A model generated the notes under the pieces. That model saw only the letters and a list, made by a program, of their open reading frames with translations, searched no databases and was not told where the DNA came from. Shown here piece after piece: positions 1 to 8,849 of a stretch of 36,868 bases of DNA; within the stretch, counting starts at the first letter, position 1, and each line of letters starts with the position of its first letter. The position numbers were made by a program, and so were the translations under genes. Source of the DNA: DAOUAJ01 sp034433615. Its GTDB lineage: Bacteria > Chloroflexota > Anaerolineae > DUEN01. The DNA lies in contig DAOUAJ010000226.1 in assembly GCA_034433615.1 (NCBI GenBank), forward strand, positions 1 through 36,868, in the 5' to 3' direction.

Positions 1-995
1 ACCACCACCAACACTGCCGTGATTGCCAGGTAGATCAACGAGATCGGCAACAGGTACCGCCAGCCGAAGTTCATCAACTGATCGTAGCGGACGCGGGGGA
101 CGCTGGCCCGCACCCAGACGAACAGGAAGAGCAAGGCCACGATCTTGATCCCCAGGTACACCACCGACAGGAAAGGTACCTGGTCCACGAAAGGGCCACG
201 CCAGCCGCCAAAGAAGAGGGTAGCCACGATCGCGCTGGACGTGATCATATGCAAGTATTCTGAGAGGTAGAAGAGGCCAAACTTGATGCCCCCGTACTCC
301 GTCTGGTATCCGGCCACCAGTTCGTTCTCCGTCTCAGGCAGGTCAAAGGGCGAACGATTCGTCTCTGCCAGGATACAGATAAAGAAAAACGGGAAAGCCA
401 GCCACAGCCAGATCCAGGCCCAGAACGGACGCGGCTGGGTGATGATCTGCACCATGCTTAACGTGCCCGTGATCAGGAGCAGGCTGACCAGGAAGATGCC
501 CATCGGCAGCTCGTAGGAGAGCATCTGAGCGCTGGTGCGCAAGGCTCCCAATAAAGAATAGTTATTATTGCTGGACCAGCCACCCAATATCACACCGTAG
601 GTGCCCACCGAAGCGATAGCCAGCACGTAAAGCAGGGCCACATTGACGTCACCCATATGCAAGGGGATAGTGTAGCCGAAGAGATGCAGATCCGGCCCGA
701 TCGGTACCACGGCGAAGACGACAAAAGCCGGCACCACAGCCAGAATGGGGGCCAGCAGGTAGACCAGCTTGTCCACGTGCCCTGGGATCATCTCTTCTTT
801 AAACATCAGTTTGAGCACATCTGCTATCGGTTGCAGGATGCCGAACTTCCCCGCCCGGTTCGGCCCATAGCGCACCTGAAAGCGTGCACACAGTTTGCGC
901 TCGAACAGGGTCAGATACGCCGTACACCCCAACAAGACCAGCAGAATGATGATCCCCTTGATGGCCGGTATCACAACCAGATTGATCAGGTCCAT
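1..995 (-). CDS. nuoH: NADH-quinone oxidoreductase subunit H (3' part outside window)
   Basis: Membrane subunit of complex I at the junction with the peripheral arm, near the quinone site. No stop is reached before base 1, so the C-terminus is missing. The N-terminus translates as MDLINLVVIPAIKG, then a hydrophobic helix, then LFERKLCARFQVRYGPNRAG. This last stretch is the family signature around the first cytoplasmic loop (usually ERK-x-GR-x-Q-x-RYGPN-x-G). Several further hydrophobic segments follow. The ATG at 993-995 has GAGGA about 7 nt upstream on the minus strand. It is the last visible gene of the nuoA-H operon, separated from nuoG by a 99-bp spacer filled by a heptamer repeat element. 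Confidence 0.95.
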   Translation of the reverse strand, partial: MDLINLVVIPAIKGIIILLVLLGCTAYLTLFERKLCARFQVRYGPNRAGKFGILQPIADVLKLMFKEEMIPGHVDKLVYLLAPILAVVPAFVVFAVVPIGPDLHLFGYTIPLHMGDVNVALLYVLAIASVGTYGVILGGWSSNNNYSLLGALRTSAQMLSYELPMGIFLVSLLLITGTLSMVQIITQPRPFWAWIWLWLAFPFFFICILAETNRSPFDLPETENELVAGYQTEYGGIKFGLFYLSEYLHMITSSAIVATLFFGGWRGPFVDQVPFLSVVYLGIKIVALLFLFVWVRASVPRVRYDQLMNFGWRYLLPISLIYLAITAVLVV

Positions 996-1016
996 CGCAC
1001 ATCCTCGACTAGGCAT

Positions 1017-1098
1017 TCAGCTCTCAGCCTTCAGCGATCAGCAATCAGTCAGAACACAAATTCGCACTGAGCGCTGATAGCTGACCGCTGAAGGCTAA
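1017..1098. repeat. Paired inverted heptanucleotide array (nuoG/nuoH junction)
   Basis: Left arm: TCAGC/TCAGT cores start at 1017, 1024, 1031, 1038 and 1045, an exact 7-bp period over five units. Right arm: ACTGA/GCTGA/GCTAA cores start at 1066, 1073, 1080, 1087 and 1094, again five units at exactly 7 bp. The arms are reverse complements in their cores and variable in the other two bases. The innermost unit is TCAGT on the left and ACTGA on the right, so pairing is kept where the core changes. The last unit contains the nuoG stop codon (1095-1097). The transcript could fold into a long imperfect hairpin between nuoG and nuoH. Confidence 0.85.
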
Positions 1099-3707
1099 CG
1101 CACAGAGACTATGTTCACTGCCACGCCCGGCCCGGCTGGCCCCATCAACGTCTCTGCGGGCGATCCGGGCAAACTGTAGGCAATAGCCACCATGCCAGGC
1201 GGCACCATGGGATCGGCCTGCACAGGCAAAATGACCGCGCCGTACGGTGATGTCACCTGGACCTGCCCCTCATCATGGTGGCCGATACGCTTCAAGTCAG
1301 CCGGGTTAAGCCGCGCGACCGGGGTCGCCAACAGGCCGCTGAGCCGTTCCGTGGTGCGGACCAGCGTCCCGTGATCGTACAGGACGCGATCAGCCACCAG
1401 GCGGAAGGGGAAGGCCGGGTCCGACGAGCGATGCGGCGGCGATACGACACGGAATCGGGAAGTGGCGCTCAAGCCATCGCCAGGCCACTGCTTCCCCTCC
1501 TCCCCTAGCGCCTCCCAGGTCAATTCCGCATACTGAGGCACCGCGCGCGTGATCTCCCGTAGCACGTCCTGCGGGCTATCGTACTCCCAACGTTCCTGGG
1601 GCAAACGCGACCGCCTCTTCCCTTTTTTGTTTTTACGCGAGCTTTCTTCCACCTCTCGCACCGGCCAACGCCGGGCCAGTTCTACCAGGATCTCCCAGTC
1701 AGGGCGAGCCTCCTGGAAAGGCCGGAAGGCCTTGGGCGCTCGCTGCACCCGCCGCTCCAGGTTCGTGAAGGTGCCGTCAGCCTCAGCGTAAGTGGTCGCG
1801 GGCAAGACCACGTGGGCACGCTTCGCCGTCTCGGTCAGGAACACGTCCTGTACCACCAGGAAGTCCAGGCGTTCCAGGGCTGTCACGGCCCAGCTCCCCT
1901 CCGCGGCGGGGTCGGCCCCCATCACGTAAAGCGCTTTGAGCCTGCCCTCCGCGGCGGCCTGCAACATCTGAGTGTAGGTCAGCCCTGGCTCCTCAGGCAC
2001 TTCGCTGCCCCATAGGCGTTGCAGGCGCTCGCGCGCCGCCTCATCCGTGACCGGTGCGTGACCAGGCAAACGTGCCGGCAACACACCCATATCGCGCGCG
2101 CCCTGGCTGTTGGCATCTGGCCCCAGATAAGCCACGCGATCACGGCCCACCAGGAGCGCCAGGTTGGCCAGAGCCGCAGCGTTGGCTTCGGCGGCGCGCC
2201 CGCGCACCACGTCCGGCCCGTAGAGCACCAACGGGCGCTCGCTGGCCTGAAAGAGAGACGCCGCCCGTTGCAGGGCATCAACGGGCACCCCGCTCAGGGC
2301 AGCCACCGCGTCTGGCGTGAACTCTTGCAGCGAAGCCAGAAAATCGCGCCCGCCAGCCACCCGCTGTGTCTGTTTCTCGTAACGCTCCTGGGCGACGAGG
2401 AGGGCCATCATACCGTTGAGCACCACCGCTTCCGTGCCTGGCCGCGGGGAGAGGTGAAGCCCAAAAGGCGATTCCTCCGTACGCTGCGAGTGGATGACCA
2501 GCGCGCGTGCGCCGTTGCGCTTAACCGCCCGCTTGAAAAAGGTCGCCAGGACAGGCTGCTCCTCTGCCAGATGCACCCCCACCAGCACCAGCAAGTCGGC
2601 GGTATGCACATTTGTGATGGCGGAAAGGCCCCGCGGATCGGCTTGCACGTCCCCGCCCCAGCGATGGTCAATGTTGTTGGTATCCACCATCAGGCGGAAG
2701 AACTTCTGCAACAGGTAATTGGCCTCGTTGTTCACTTTGGCCGAACCGATGGCACCTACCGCCTGTGGTTGCTCTTGCGCCCAGTGGGATAACCTATCCA
2801 CGACCCGCTGTAGCGCCTCATCCCAGGTAGCCGGACGCAGCGTACCGTTCTCTCGCACCAGCGGCTGGCTTAGGCGGTCCGGGTGGTGAAAATATCCCTG
2901 GGCGAAGCGCCCTTTGTCGCAGATCCACTGATCGTTGACGGCCAGATTCTCCCGGCCCACGATGCGCCGGACTTGATCCGTGCGCACGTCCAGGCGCAGA
3001 TTGCATCCCTGGGAACAGTGAATGCAAATGCTGGGTACGGAGGTCAGCCGCCAGGGGCGATAGCGGAAGCGGGAGACGCGACTGGTCAGCGCCCCTACAG
3101 GACAGAGGTCAATGATGTTGCCGCTGGTCTTGGCCATAACTGGCTGGCCAGGGTACGTGTCAATGACCGTCTCTCCACCCCGATGATAAAGCCCCAACTC
3201 CGGCTTATACTCCCACTCTTCCAGATAGCGGATACAGCGCCAGCAGACCACACAGCGTTCCTGATCCAGCAGGATCAGATCGGAGATGGGATGGTGCTTG
3301 TCCTTGTGGATCTTTTCCTCAATAAAGCGACTCATCCCTGGCCCGTGCTCTAAGGTCTGGTTCTGAAGGGGACACTCCCCCCCCTTGTCGCAGATGGGAC
3401 AGTCAAGCGGGTGGTTGATCAGGAGAAATTCGAGGGTAGCCTCCCGTGCCTCTCGGGCGCGGGGGCTGTTGTAGTGTACCACCAGCCCTTCCGTCACCGG
3501 GGTAGTACATGCTGTTGTCAGCAGCAGACCGCGCGGCCCCTCGATCTCGACCATGCACATGCGGCAAGCACCGACGGGATCGAGCTTGGGGTGCGCACAG
3601 AAGGTGGGGATCTCGATGCCGTTGGCCTTAGCCGCGCTCGTCAGCGACATCCCCTTGGGGGCCTGGCATTCTTTGCCGTCTATCTTAAACTTGACCAGTT
3701 CGCTCAT
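1095..3707 (-). CDS. nuoG: NADH-quinone oxidoreductase subunit G
   Basis: Peripheral-arm Fe-S subunit of complex I, 870 residues, passing electrons from the FMN/NuoEF module toward NuoB. Visible in order: a plant-type 2Fe-2S domain with C37, C48, C51, C67; the His-Cys3 4Fe-4S motif (H99, C103, C106, C112); a 4Fe-4S set C152, C155, C158, C202. These are followed by a molybdopterin-oxidoreductase-like domain opening with CIHCSQGC and closing at C263, which would hold the extra N7 cluster found in some bacterial NuoG. A short basic stretch near residues 690-705 (RKNKKGKRRSR) looks like a lineage-specific insertion. The ATG has a weak GAGG about 8 nt upstream. It follows nuoEF by 66 bp. Confidence 0.96.
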   Translation of the reverse strand: MSELVKFKIDGKECQAPKGMSLTSAAKANGIEIPTFCAHPKLDPVGACRMCMVEIEGPRGLLLTTACTTPVTEGLVVHYNSPRAREAREATLEFLLINHPLDCPICDKGGECPLQNQTLEHGPGMSRFIEEKIHKDKHHPISDLILLDQERCVVCWRCIRYLEEWEYKPELGLYHRGGETVIDTYPGQPVMAKTSGNIIDLCPVGALTSRVSRFRYRPWRLTSVPSICIHCSQGCNLRLDVRTDQVRRIVGRENLAVNDQWICDKGRFAQGYFHHPDRLSQPLVRENGTLRPATWDEALQRVVDRLSHWAQEQPQAVGAIGSAKVNNEANYLLQKFFRLMVDTNNIDHRWGGDVQADPRGLSAITNVHTADLLVLVGVHLAEEQPVLATFFKRAVKRNGARALVIHSQRTEESPFGLHLSPRPGTEAVVLNGMMALLVAQERYEKQTQRVAGGRDFLASLQEFTPDAVAALSGVPVDALQRAASLFQASERPLVLYGPDVVRGRAAEANAAALANLALLVGRDRVAYLGPDANSQGARDMGVLPARLPGHAPVTDEAARERLQRLWGSEVPEEPGLTYTQMLQAAAEGRLKALYVMGADPAAEGSWAVTALERLDFLVVQDVFLTETAKRAHVVLPATTYAEADGTFTNLERRVQRAPKAFRPFQEARPDWEILVELARRWPVREVEESSRKNKKGKRRSRLPQERWEYDSPQDVLREITRAVPQYAELTWEALGEEGKQWPGDGLSATSRFRVVSPPHRSSDPAFPFRLVADRVLYDHGTLVRTTERLSGLLATPVARLNPADLKRIGHHDEGQVQVTSPYGAVILPVQADPMVPPGMVAIAYSLPGSPAETLMGPAGPGVAVNIVSVR

Positions 3708-3773
3708 TCATGTGCCTCGGGGGTAGGACACGGATAACGCGGACGTGAGACATTCATCCGCTCTTTCAGGATG

Positions 3774-5648
3774 TTAATCTCGCTCGTGGGCTGGCGCGCC
3801 GGTATCTGGCCGGTAGATGGGGCGCACAGGCAATGGCGGCACCTTGCCGTCGGGATTGGTGCGCCTGATGTGTTCTTCCAGCTCTGGCCGGAAGCGATTG
3901 ATGGCGCTCTTGATTCCCCACACCGCGGCAGAGCCAAAAGGACAGAAGGATTGCTGCTCGATGAATTTGGAAATTCGCAGGATCTCCTCCAGGTCTTCCT
4001 GGCGTCCCTTGCCTGACTGGATGCGATGCAGCACCTTCTCCAGCCAACCTGTCCCCTCACGGCAGGGAGCGCACTTGCCACACGATTCCTCCCGGTAGAA
4101 GGCGATGGTACGCTCCATCATCTCCATCAGCGACGCCCCCTCGCAGATGACGATGATGCCGGCGGAGCCGAGCGACGATCCAGCCGCCTGCACCGATTCG
4201 AAGTCTAACGGGGTGTCCAGTTGTGCCGCGGTCAGGAGAGGCATGGATAGCCCACCCGGCACGATAGCCTTCACCGGCCGGTCGTCCAGGGTCCCCCCGG
4301 CATGGGTGTAAATCAACTCCCGTAGCGTCACCCCATGCGGCAATTCATAGACCCCCGGCTTCCTGACCTCGCCACTTACGGCAAAGAGGCGAAAGCCGGG
4401 GCTTCTGTCCGTGCCAAAGGAACGATACCACTGAGCCCCATTTTTGACAATGTGGGGCACGTTGGCCAGGGTCTCCACGTTGTTGATGATGGTGGGCTTG
4501 CGGTAAAGCCCTTCCGCTGCCGGGAAAGGGGGCTTCAGCCGTGGGTGCCCACGATACCCCTCTAACGAGGTGAGCAGGGCCGTCTCCTCGCCGCAGATGT
4601 AGGCGCCCGCGCCGCGATGAACCACGACGTCCAGGCTGAATTTGCTGCCGAGAATGTTGCGCCCCAGATAGTTATGCTGATAAGCCTCCTCCACCGCCTG
4701 CTGCAGGCGGGCATAGGGGAAGCCGTATTCGCCTCGGATGTAGATGAACGCTTTTTCGGCCTGGATGGCATAGGCGGTGATGATGATCCCTTCCAGCACC
4801 TGATGAGGATCGTATTCCATCAGGATGCGATCCTTGAAAGTGCCTGGCTCACTCTCATCAGCGTTGCAAACCAGATAGCGCGGGAAGACGCCTTTAGGGA
4901 GGAACCCCCATTTCGTGCCGGCCGGGAACCCTGCGCCTCCGCGGCCACGCAGCCCAGAAGCCTTCACCTCTTCCACGATCTGATCGGGCGTCATCGCCGT
5001 GAGCGCCTTGCGCAGCGCCTGGTAGCCACCGTCTTCCACATACGTCTCGATACGGTGAGAGTCAGGCCGGGTGATCCGGGCCAGAAGAACCTTAGGCTCC
5101 ATGCCGCCAAAATGAAGAGGCCCCATCGGCACTGGCTCCACCGGCAGGGGCTGCCTGGCGTTTGCCCGCAGATCGGCCAGGATCTGGTCAATCCGTTCCG
5201 GGGTCAACGCCTCGTAGTAGCGCGGGAGGTCTTGTCCCCGCTTGCGTACGCTCATTACTGGAGCCGTACCGCAAGAACCCAGGCACTCTGCATGATCCAG
5301 GGTAAAGAGACCGTCTTTGGTTGTCTCCCCCCACCTGCTCAAACCGAGAGTCTGCATCAAGTGATGGGCGCACTGCTCGGCCCCGCGCAGCTTGCAGGGA
5401 ACGTTCGTGCACACCTCCAGATGATAGACCCCTTTGGGTTCCTTGTCATACATGTTGTAAAAGCCAGAGAAGGCGTGCACCTCGGTGGGGTCAAGGTCGA
5501 ACAGCTCGGCCACCTCCGCTTCGGCCTCAGGAGGCACCCAGCCCAACTCGCGCTGCACCACATGCAACGCTGGCCCCAAGGCCGAGCGCGATTGCGGGTA
5601 CTGAGCCATCAGTTTTCGTATCTCGGCTTTAGCCGCTTCTGACAGCAT
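3774..5648 (-). CDS. nuoEF: Fused NADH-quinone oxidoreductase subunits E and F
   Basis: NADH-oxidising module of complex I encoded as one 624-residue chain. Residues 1-165 are NuoE: a thioredoxin-like domain with 2Fe-2S ligands C80, C85, C122, C126. Residues from about 185 are NuoF: the FMN/NADH-binding GLRGRGGAGFPAGTKW (232-247), CNADESEPGT (261-270) and the CGEETALL segment (352-359). The N3 4Fe-4S ligands are C523, C526, C529 and C569. A proline-rich linker of about 20 residues (166-185) joins the two parts, and no stop or frame change lies between them. These subunits are normally separate genes of about 160 and 430 residues. ATG at 5648 has AGGAG 7 nt upstream. The 83-bp spacer upstream of it holds a heptamer array. 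Confidence 0.95.
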   Translation of the reverse strand: MLSEAAKAEIRKLMAQYPQSRSALGPALHVVQRELGWVPPEAEAEVAELFDLDPTEVHAFSGFYNMYDKEPKGVYHLEVCTNVPCKLRGAEQCAHHLMQTLGLSRWGETTKDGLFTLDHAECLGSCGTAPVMSVRKRGQDLPRYYEALTPERIDQILADLRANARQPLPVEPVPMGPLHFGGMEPKVLLARITRPDSHRIETYVEDGGYQALRKALTAMTPDQIVEEVKASGLRGRGGAGFPAGTKWGFLPKGVFPRYLVCNADESEPGTFKDRILMEYDPHQVLEGIIITAYAIQAEKAFIYIRGEYGFPYARLQQAVEEAYQHNYLGRNILGSKFSLDVVVHRGAGAYICGEETALLTSLEGYRGHPRLKPPFPAAEGLYRKPTIINNVETLANVPHIVKNGAQWYRSFGTDRSPGFRLFAVSGEVRKPGVYELPHGVTLRELIYTHAGGTLDDRPVKAIVPGGLSMPLLTAAQLDTPLDFESVQAAGSSLGSAGIIVICEGASLMEMMERTIAFYREESCGKCAPCREGTGWLEKVLHRIQSGKGRQEDLEEILRISKFIEQQSFCPFGSAAVWGIKSAINRFRPELEEHIRRTNPDGKVPPLPVRPIYRPDTGAPAHERD

Positions 5649-5666
5649 TCGGTTCTCCTGATAAGT

Positions 5667-5743
5667 AAACGTGAAACGTAAGACGGAAGGGGAAATGGGC
5701 TGTTACGCTTTACGTTTTACGGATTACGCTTTCAGCGATCAAC
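5667..5743. repeat. Paired inverted heptanucleotide array (nuoCD/nuoEF junction)
   Basis: Left arm: AAACG, AAACG and AGACG cores start at 5667, 5674 and 5681 (7-bp period). Right arm: TTACG cores start at 5703, 5710, 5717 and 5724, continuing in register into TCAGC at 5732 and TCAAC at 5739. The right arm therefore combines two core types, including the TCAGC core of the 1017-1098 array. The nuoCD stop codon (5732-5734) lies inside a unit. The arms are complementary and can form an intercistronic RNA hairpin. Confidence 0.85.
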
Positions 5744-7531
5744 TTCCCCCAACACAATGTCCACCGACCCGATGTTCGTCACCAGGTCCGCCACCAGGTG
5801 GCCCCGAGACATGGGGTCGAGCCCCTGGAGGTTGACGAAAGAAGGTCCGCGCACCCGCAGCCGGTAGGGGTGAGCACTACCGTCGCTGATGATAAAGATG
5901 CCCAATTCCCCTTTCGGGTTTTCAGTGCTCATGTAGACCTGGCCGACCGGCGGTTTGATCCCTTCCGTCATCAGCTTGAAGTGATGGATCAAAGCCTCCA
6001 TGCTGGTGTCCAGCTCTGCGCGCGGGGGTAGGCTCACCTTGCGGTTGGTGGTCTTATACGGCCCGGCTGGTAAGGTGTCCAGCGCCTGTTGGATGATGCG
6101 CAGGCTTTGACGCATCTCGTTAATGCGCACCAGGTAGCGGGCATAGGAATCTCCCTCCGTAGCCGTAGGGATCTCGAAGTCGTACTGCTCGTAGCCGGAA
6201 TAAGGTCGCACCTTGCGTAGATCGTAAGGAACCCCTGTGGCTCGCAACATCGGGCCGGTGATGCCCAGAGCGATCGCCTGCTCCGCGGTCAGCCTACCAA
6301 TTCCCACCGTACGCTTACGCCAGATCGGGCTATCCGTCAGCATGTGTTCGTATTCATCCAGCCGACGGGGCATGATCGCGAGAAAATCCCGCACCCTGGG
6401 CTCAAAGGCCGGAGGCAAATCCTGCCACACACCGCCGATGCGAATGTAGGAGGTGGTGAGCCGCGCCCCACACACCAGCTCGAAGATGTCCAGGATCTGC
6501 TCCCGCTCCCGGAAGGCGTACATCAAGAGGGACATGATCGTGCCCGACAGGTCCAGAGAATGGGTGGCTAGCCAGACCAGGTGGGCGGCGATGCGTTGCA
6601 GCTCGGCCATGATGACCCGGATGGCCTGGGCACGCGGTGGCACTTCAACTCCCAGCAACTTCTCCACCGCCAACACGTAGCCCAGATTGTTGTTCATAGC
6701 GGCGGTATAATCCATGCGATCGGTGTAGTAAACAAAGTCTTTATAGCGAACGCTCTCCCCGTGCTTCTCGAAGCCGGAGTGCAGGTACCCCAGATCGGGG
6801 GCAACTTTGACCACTCGCTCCCCCTCCAACTCTACCACCAGGCGTAGCACACCGTGAGTAGAGGGATGCTGCGGTCCCATGTTGATGACCATATGTTGCT
6901 GTATGTTCATCCCCGAGGGGACCTCCTCTGATGGCAGCTCTGGCCGGAGGATCTGACGGCCCAGGTGCTCAAACTCCTGATCAGACCAGGTTACGGTGAA
7001 GGGGATAGGCTCTCCACCGCGCGGGTAATCCTTGCGTAACGGGTGCCCATTCCAGTTGTGAGGCATGAGGATGCGCCGCAGATCGGGGTGCCCCTGGAAG
7101 CGGATGCCCATCAGGTCGTAAACCTCTCGCTCCAGCCAGTTAGCAGTGGGCCAGACACCCACTACAGAAGGAGCCACCGGGTTATCTCCACCTGGCAGAG
7201 GCACCATCAAACGTAATCGCCGGTTGAAGGGAATCGAATGCAACTGGTAGACTGTAGCAAATCGCGGAGTTTCCTTAAGATGCAGGCGGTCATAGGAGGT
7301 TACGTCCACACAGTGATCAAAGTGCATCTGGGGATCATCCCGCAGGAAGCGGGCTATCTCCAACAATCGGTCGGCTTTGATGGTGACGATCTGATCCCCA
7401 CGAAACTCCTCGGTGGCCAGGATCGCGTCGGAGAAACGCTGCTGCAAGGTTTCTACCACCTGGCACTCCCCGTCCACATCAGCTCTAAAAGGCACCGTCA
7501 TGACTGTCTCACGCAAGGCTCTCTGGGCCAC
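5732..7531 (-). CDS. nuoCD: Fused NADH-quinone oxidoreductase subunits C and D
   Basis: Complex I connecting module, 599 residues. Residues 1-200 are the 30-kDa NuoC part, with HFDHCVDVTSYD and the family hallmark EREVYDLMGIRFQGHPDLRRILMP. From about residue 210 comes the 49-kDa NuoD part, related to hydrogenase large subunits and lining the quinone pocket: MGPQHPSTHGVLRL, GYLHSGFEKHGE, YTDRMDYTAAMNNN, and the C-terminus VVLGEVDR-like end typical of NuoD. C-D fusion is known from enterobacteria but is not universal. The start is GTG (7529-7531) with GGAGGG about 7 nt upstream; it lies only 3 bp after the nuoB stop, so the two are translationally coupled. An ATG at residue 11 is a weaker alternative. 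Confidence 0.96.
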   Translation of the reverse strand: MAQRALRETVMTVPFRADVDGECQVVETLQQRFSDAILATEEFRGDQIVTIKADRLLEIARFLRDDPQMHFDHCVDVTSYDRLHLKETPRFATVYQLHSIPFNRRLRLMVPLPGGDNPVAPSVVGVWPTANWLEREVYDLMGIRFQGHPDLRRILMPHNWNGHPLRKDYPRGGEPIPFTVTWSDQEFEHLGRQILRPELPSEEVPSGMNIQQHMVINMGPQHPSTHGVLRLVVELEGERVVKVAPDLGYLHSGFEKHGESVRYKDFVYYTDRMDYTAAMNNNLGYVLAVEKLLGVEVPPRAQAIRVIMAELQRIAAHLVWLATHSLDLSGTIMSLLMYAFREREQILDIFELVCGARLTTSYIRIGGVWQDLPPAFEPRVRDFLAIMPRRLDEYEHMLTDSPIWRKRTVGIGRLTAEQAIALGITGPMLRATGVPYDLRKVRPYSGYEQYDFEIPTATEGDSYARYLVRINEMRQSLRIIQQALDTLPAGPYKTTNRKVSLPPRAELDTSMEALIHHFKLMTEGIKPPVGQVYMSTENPKGELGIFIISDGSAHPYRLRVRGPSFVNLQGLDPMSRGHLVADLVTNIGSVDIVLGEVDR

Positions 7532-7534
7532 TGT

Positions 7535-8080
7535 CTATCCCTCCGCCCAGGACGCGCGTCGGCGAAGCCAGGGCAAATCGCCCCGTTGGGCCGCGCGCTC
7601 GCGGTCAATCTTCTCCTGCAGTTTTTCCAGGCCATAGAAGAGCGCCTCCGGCCGTGGGGGACAACCAGGGATGTAAACGTCTACGGGGATGATCTTGTCT
7701 ACCCCCTGGACGATAGCATAATTGTTGAACGGGCCGCCTGCGGAGGCACAAATCCCCATCGCGATAACCCACTTGGGCTCCGGCATTTGATCGTACAGTC
7801 GCTTGATCACAGGAGCCATCTTGTTGGACACCCGCCCGGCCACGATCATGAGATCCGCTTGCCGGGGAGAGGCCCGGAAGACTTCTGAGCCAAAGCGCGA
7901 AATATCGTGGCGGCTGGTACCAGCCGTGATCATCTCGATGGCACAACAGGCCAGGCCAAAGAGCAAAGGCCAGATCGAATTCCGTCGGCTCCAGTTAATC
8001 GCCTGCTCCAGGGTTGTCAGTATATACCCTTCAGTACGGACCTGCCCCGAATCTCCGATCGGAGTGCTTTCGCATTCCAT
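7535..8080 (-). CDS. nuoB: NADH-quinone oxidoreductase subunit B
   Basis: Carries the terminal N2 4Fe-4S cluster that reduces quinone. Ligands are the adjacent pair C45-C46 (ACCAIEM), C111 (GICASAGG) and C140 (PGCPPRPEAL), all present. The length of 181 residues is usual for the family. Two in-frame ATGs lie 6 nt apart (8084-8086 and 8078-8080). AAGGAG directly abuts the first but is 6 nt from the second, so I take 8080. The 200-bp spacer to nuoA shows no gene or clear element. Confidence 0.95.
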   Translation of the reverse strand: MECESTPIGDSGQVRTEGYILTTLEQAINWSRRNSIWPLLFGLACCAIEMITAGTSRHDISRFGSEVFRASPRQADLMIVAGRVSNKMAPVIKRLYDQMPEPKWVIAMGICASAGGPFNNYAIVQGVDKIIPVDVYIPGCPPRPEALFYGLEKLQEKIDRERAAQRGDLPWLRRRASWAEG

Positions 8081-8280
8081 CTCCATCTCCTTACCCTATG
8101 AAAAACACAGTGCAGCGGCTTACAGCCACAAATCACGAAGGGGTAGCATGGGGTCCCTCTGAGTCACCCCCTGACCCTCACGAAATACCGGTGTAGCCTC
8201 AGCAAGAAAAACTTGCCTTTGATGAAGAACAAGGCTCTCCCCCGAAGTCTCTTCCAGCATGTCTGCGGTTATCCGTAACC

Positions 8281-8637
8281 TTATATCCAATCTAAGGCGC
8301 CCTTACGCCAGGCGTAGATGTAACCTACCAGGAGAATCCCCAGAAAGATGGCCATCTCGATGATGCCAAACCAGCGTAACTGGCGCAACAGGACAGCCCA
8401 TGGGTACATGAAAAGCACTTCGATGTCGAAGAGCACGAACAGGATGGCCACCATGTAGTAATGCACAGGAAAGCGACGACGAGGGAGAGAGAAGGGCTTC
8501 ATGCCCGATTCATAAGGTTCTAGCTTAGGAGGAGTAGGGCGCTGTGGTCCCAGAAAGGTAGGCAGGACTAGTGCAATCACAGCCAGCGCCGTGGAGAGAA
8601 AGAGCATGATGAGGATGGGCAAGTAATCAATGAGCAT
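8281..8637 (-). CDS. nuoA: NADH-quinone oxidoreductase subunit A
   Basis: Small membrane subunit of complex I, 118 residues with three hydrophobic segments (about 5-30, 63-85 and 90-112). The family motif is visible: KLEPYESGMKP in the loop, then the RRRFPVHYYMVAILFVLFDIEVLFMYPWA region containing the conserved FD-x-E. The reading frame continues upstream to 8763, but ATG 8637 is chosen because AGGAGG lies about 6 nt before it and the protein then begins at the first helix. The promoter at 8735-8763 also excludes the longer start. First gene of the nuo operon. Confidence 0.95.
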   Translation of the reverse strand: MLIDYLPILIMLFLSTALAVIALVLPTFLGPQRPTPPKLEPYESGMKPFSLPRRRFPVHYYMVAILFVLFDIEVLFMYPWAVLLRQLRWFGIIEMAIFLGILLVGYIYAWRKGALDWI

Positions 8638-8734
8638 ACCCCCTCCTGATTCGATAGTTATACCGGCTCGCGGCTCCAAAGAAAAGCGGGACTGCTCTGG
8701 ACTGATACAGCTTGCCCGGCTGAGAGTTGTGTGC

Positions 8735-8763
8735 ATTCTATTACAAAAGAGCAGATATGTCAA
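8735..8763 (-). promoter_or_regulatory. Sigma-70-type promoter of the nuo operon
   Basis: On the minus strand a perfect -35 TTGACA (8763-8758) is followed by 17 nt and a -10 TAGAAT (8740-8735). Transcription would start near 8728, about 90 nt upstream of the nuoA ATG. It is the only near-consensus promoter in the 354-bp spacer pointing into nuoA. Confidence 0.75.
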
Positions 8764-8849
8764 AGAGACGTCCTACCTGCGCCAAGTTGATTATATAATG
8801 AGAATGGAGGTACAATCAGTCATCGCATGGGCACAGTATTTCTTCGACT

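Noticed and set aside
1017..1098. CRISPR-like array
   Set aside because: Units are 7 bp with no spacers, and arms are inverted to each other; no cas genes are present.
2019..2792. 257-codon open frame on the plus strand
   Set aside because: Antisense shadow of nuoG; no SD and no family-like sequence.
4617..5642. 341-codon open frame on the plus strand
   Set aside because: Antisense shadow of nuoEF.
8794..8799. TATAAT on the plus strand as a gatZ promoter
   Set aside because: No acceptable -35 at 16-18 nt (TCCTAC) and it is almost 200 nt from the gene.
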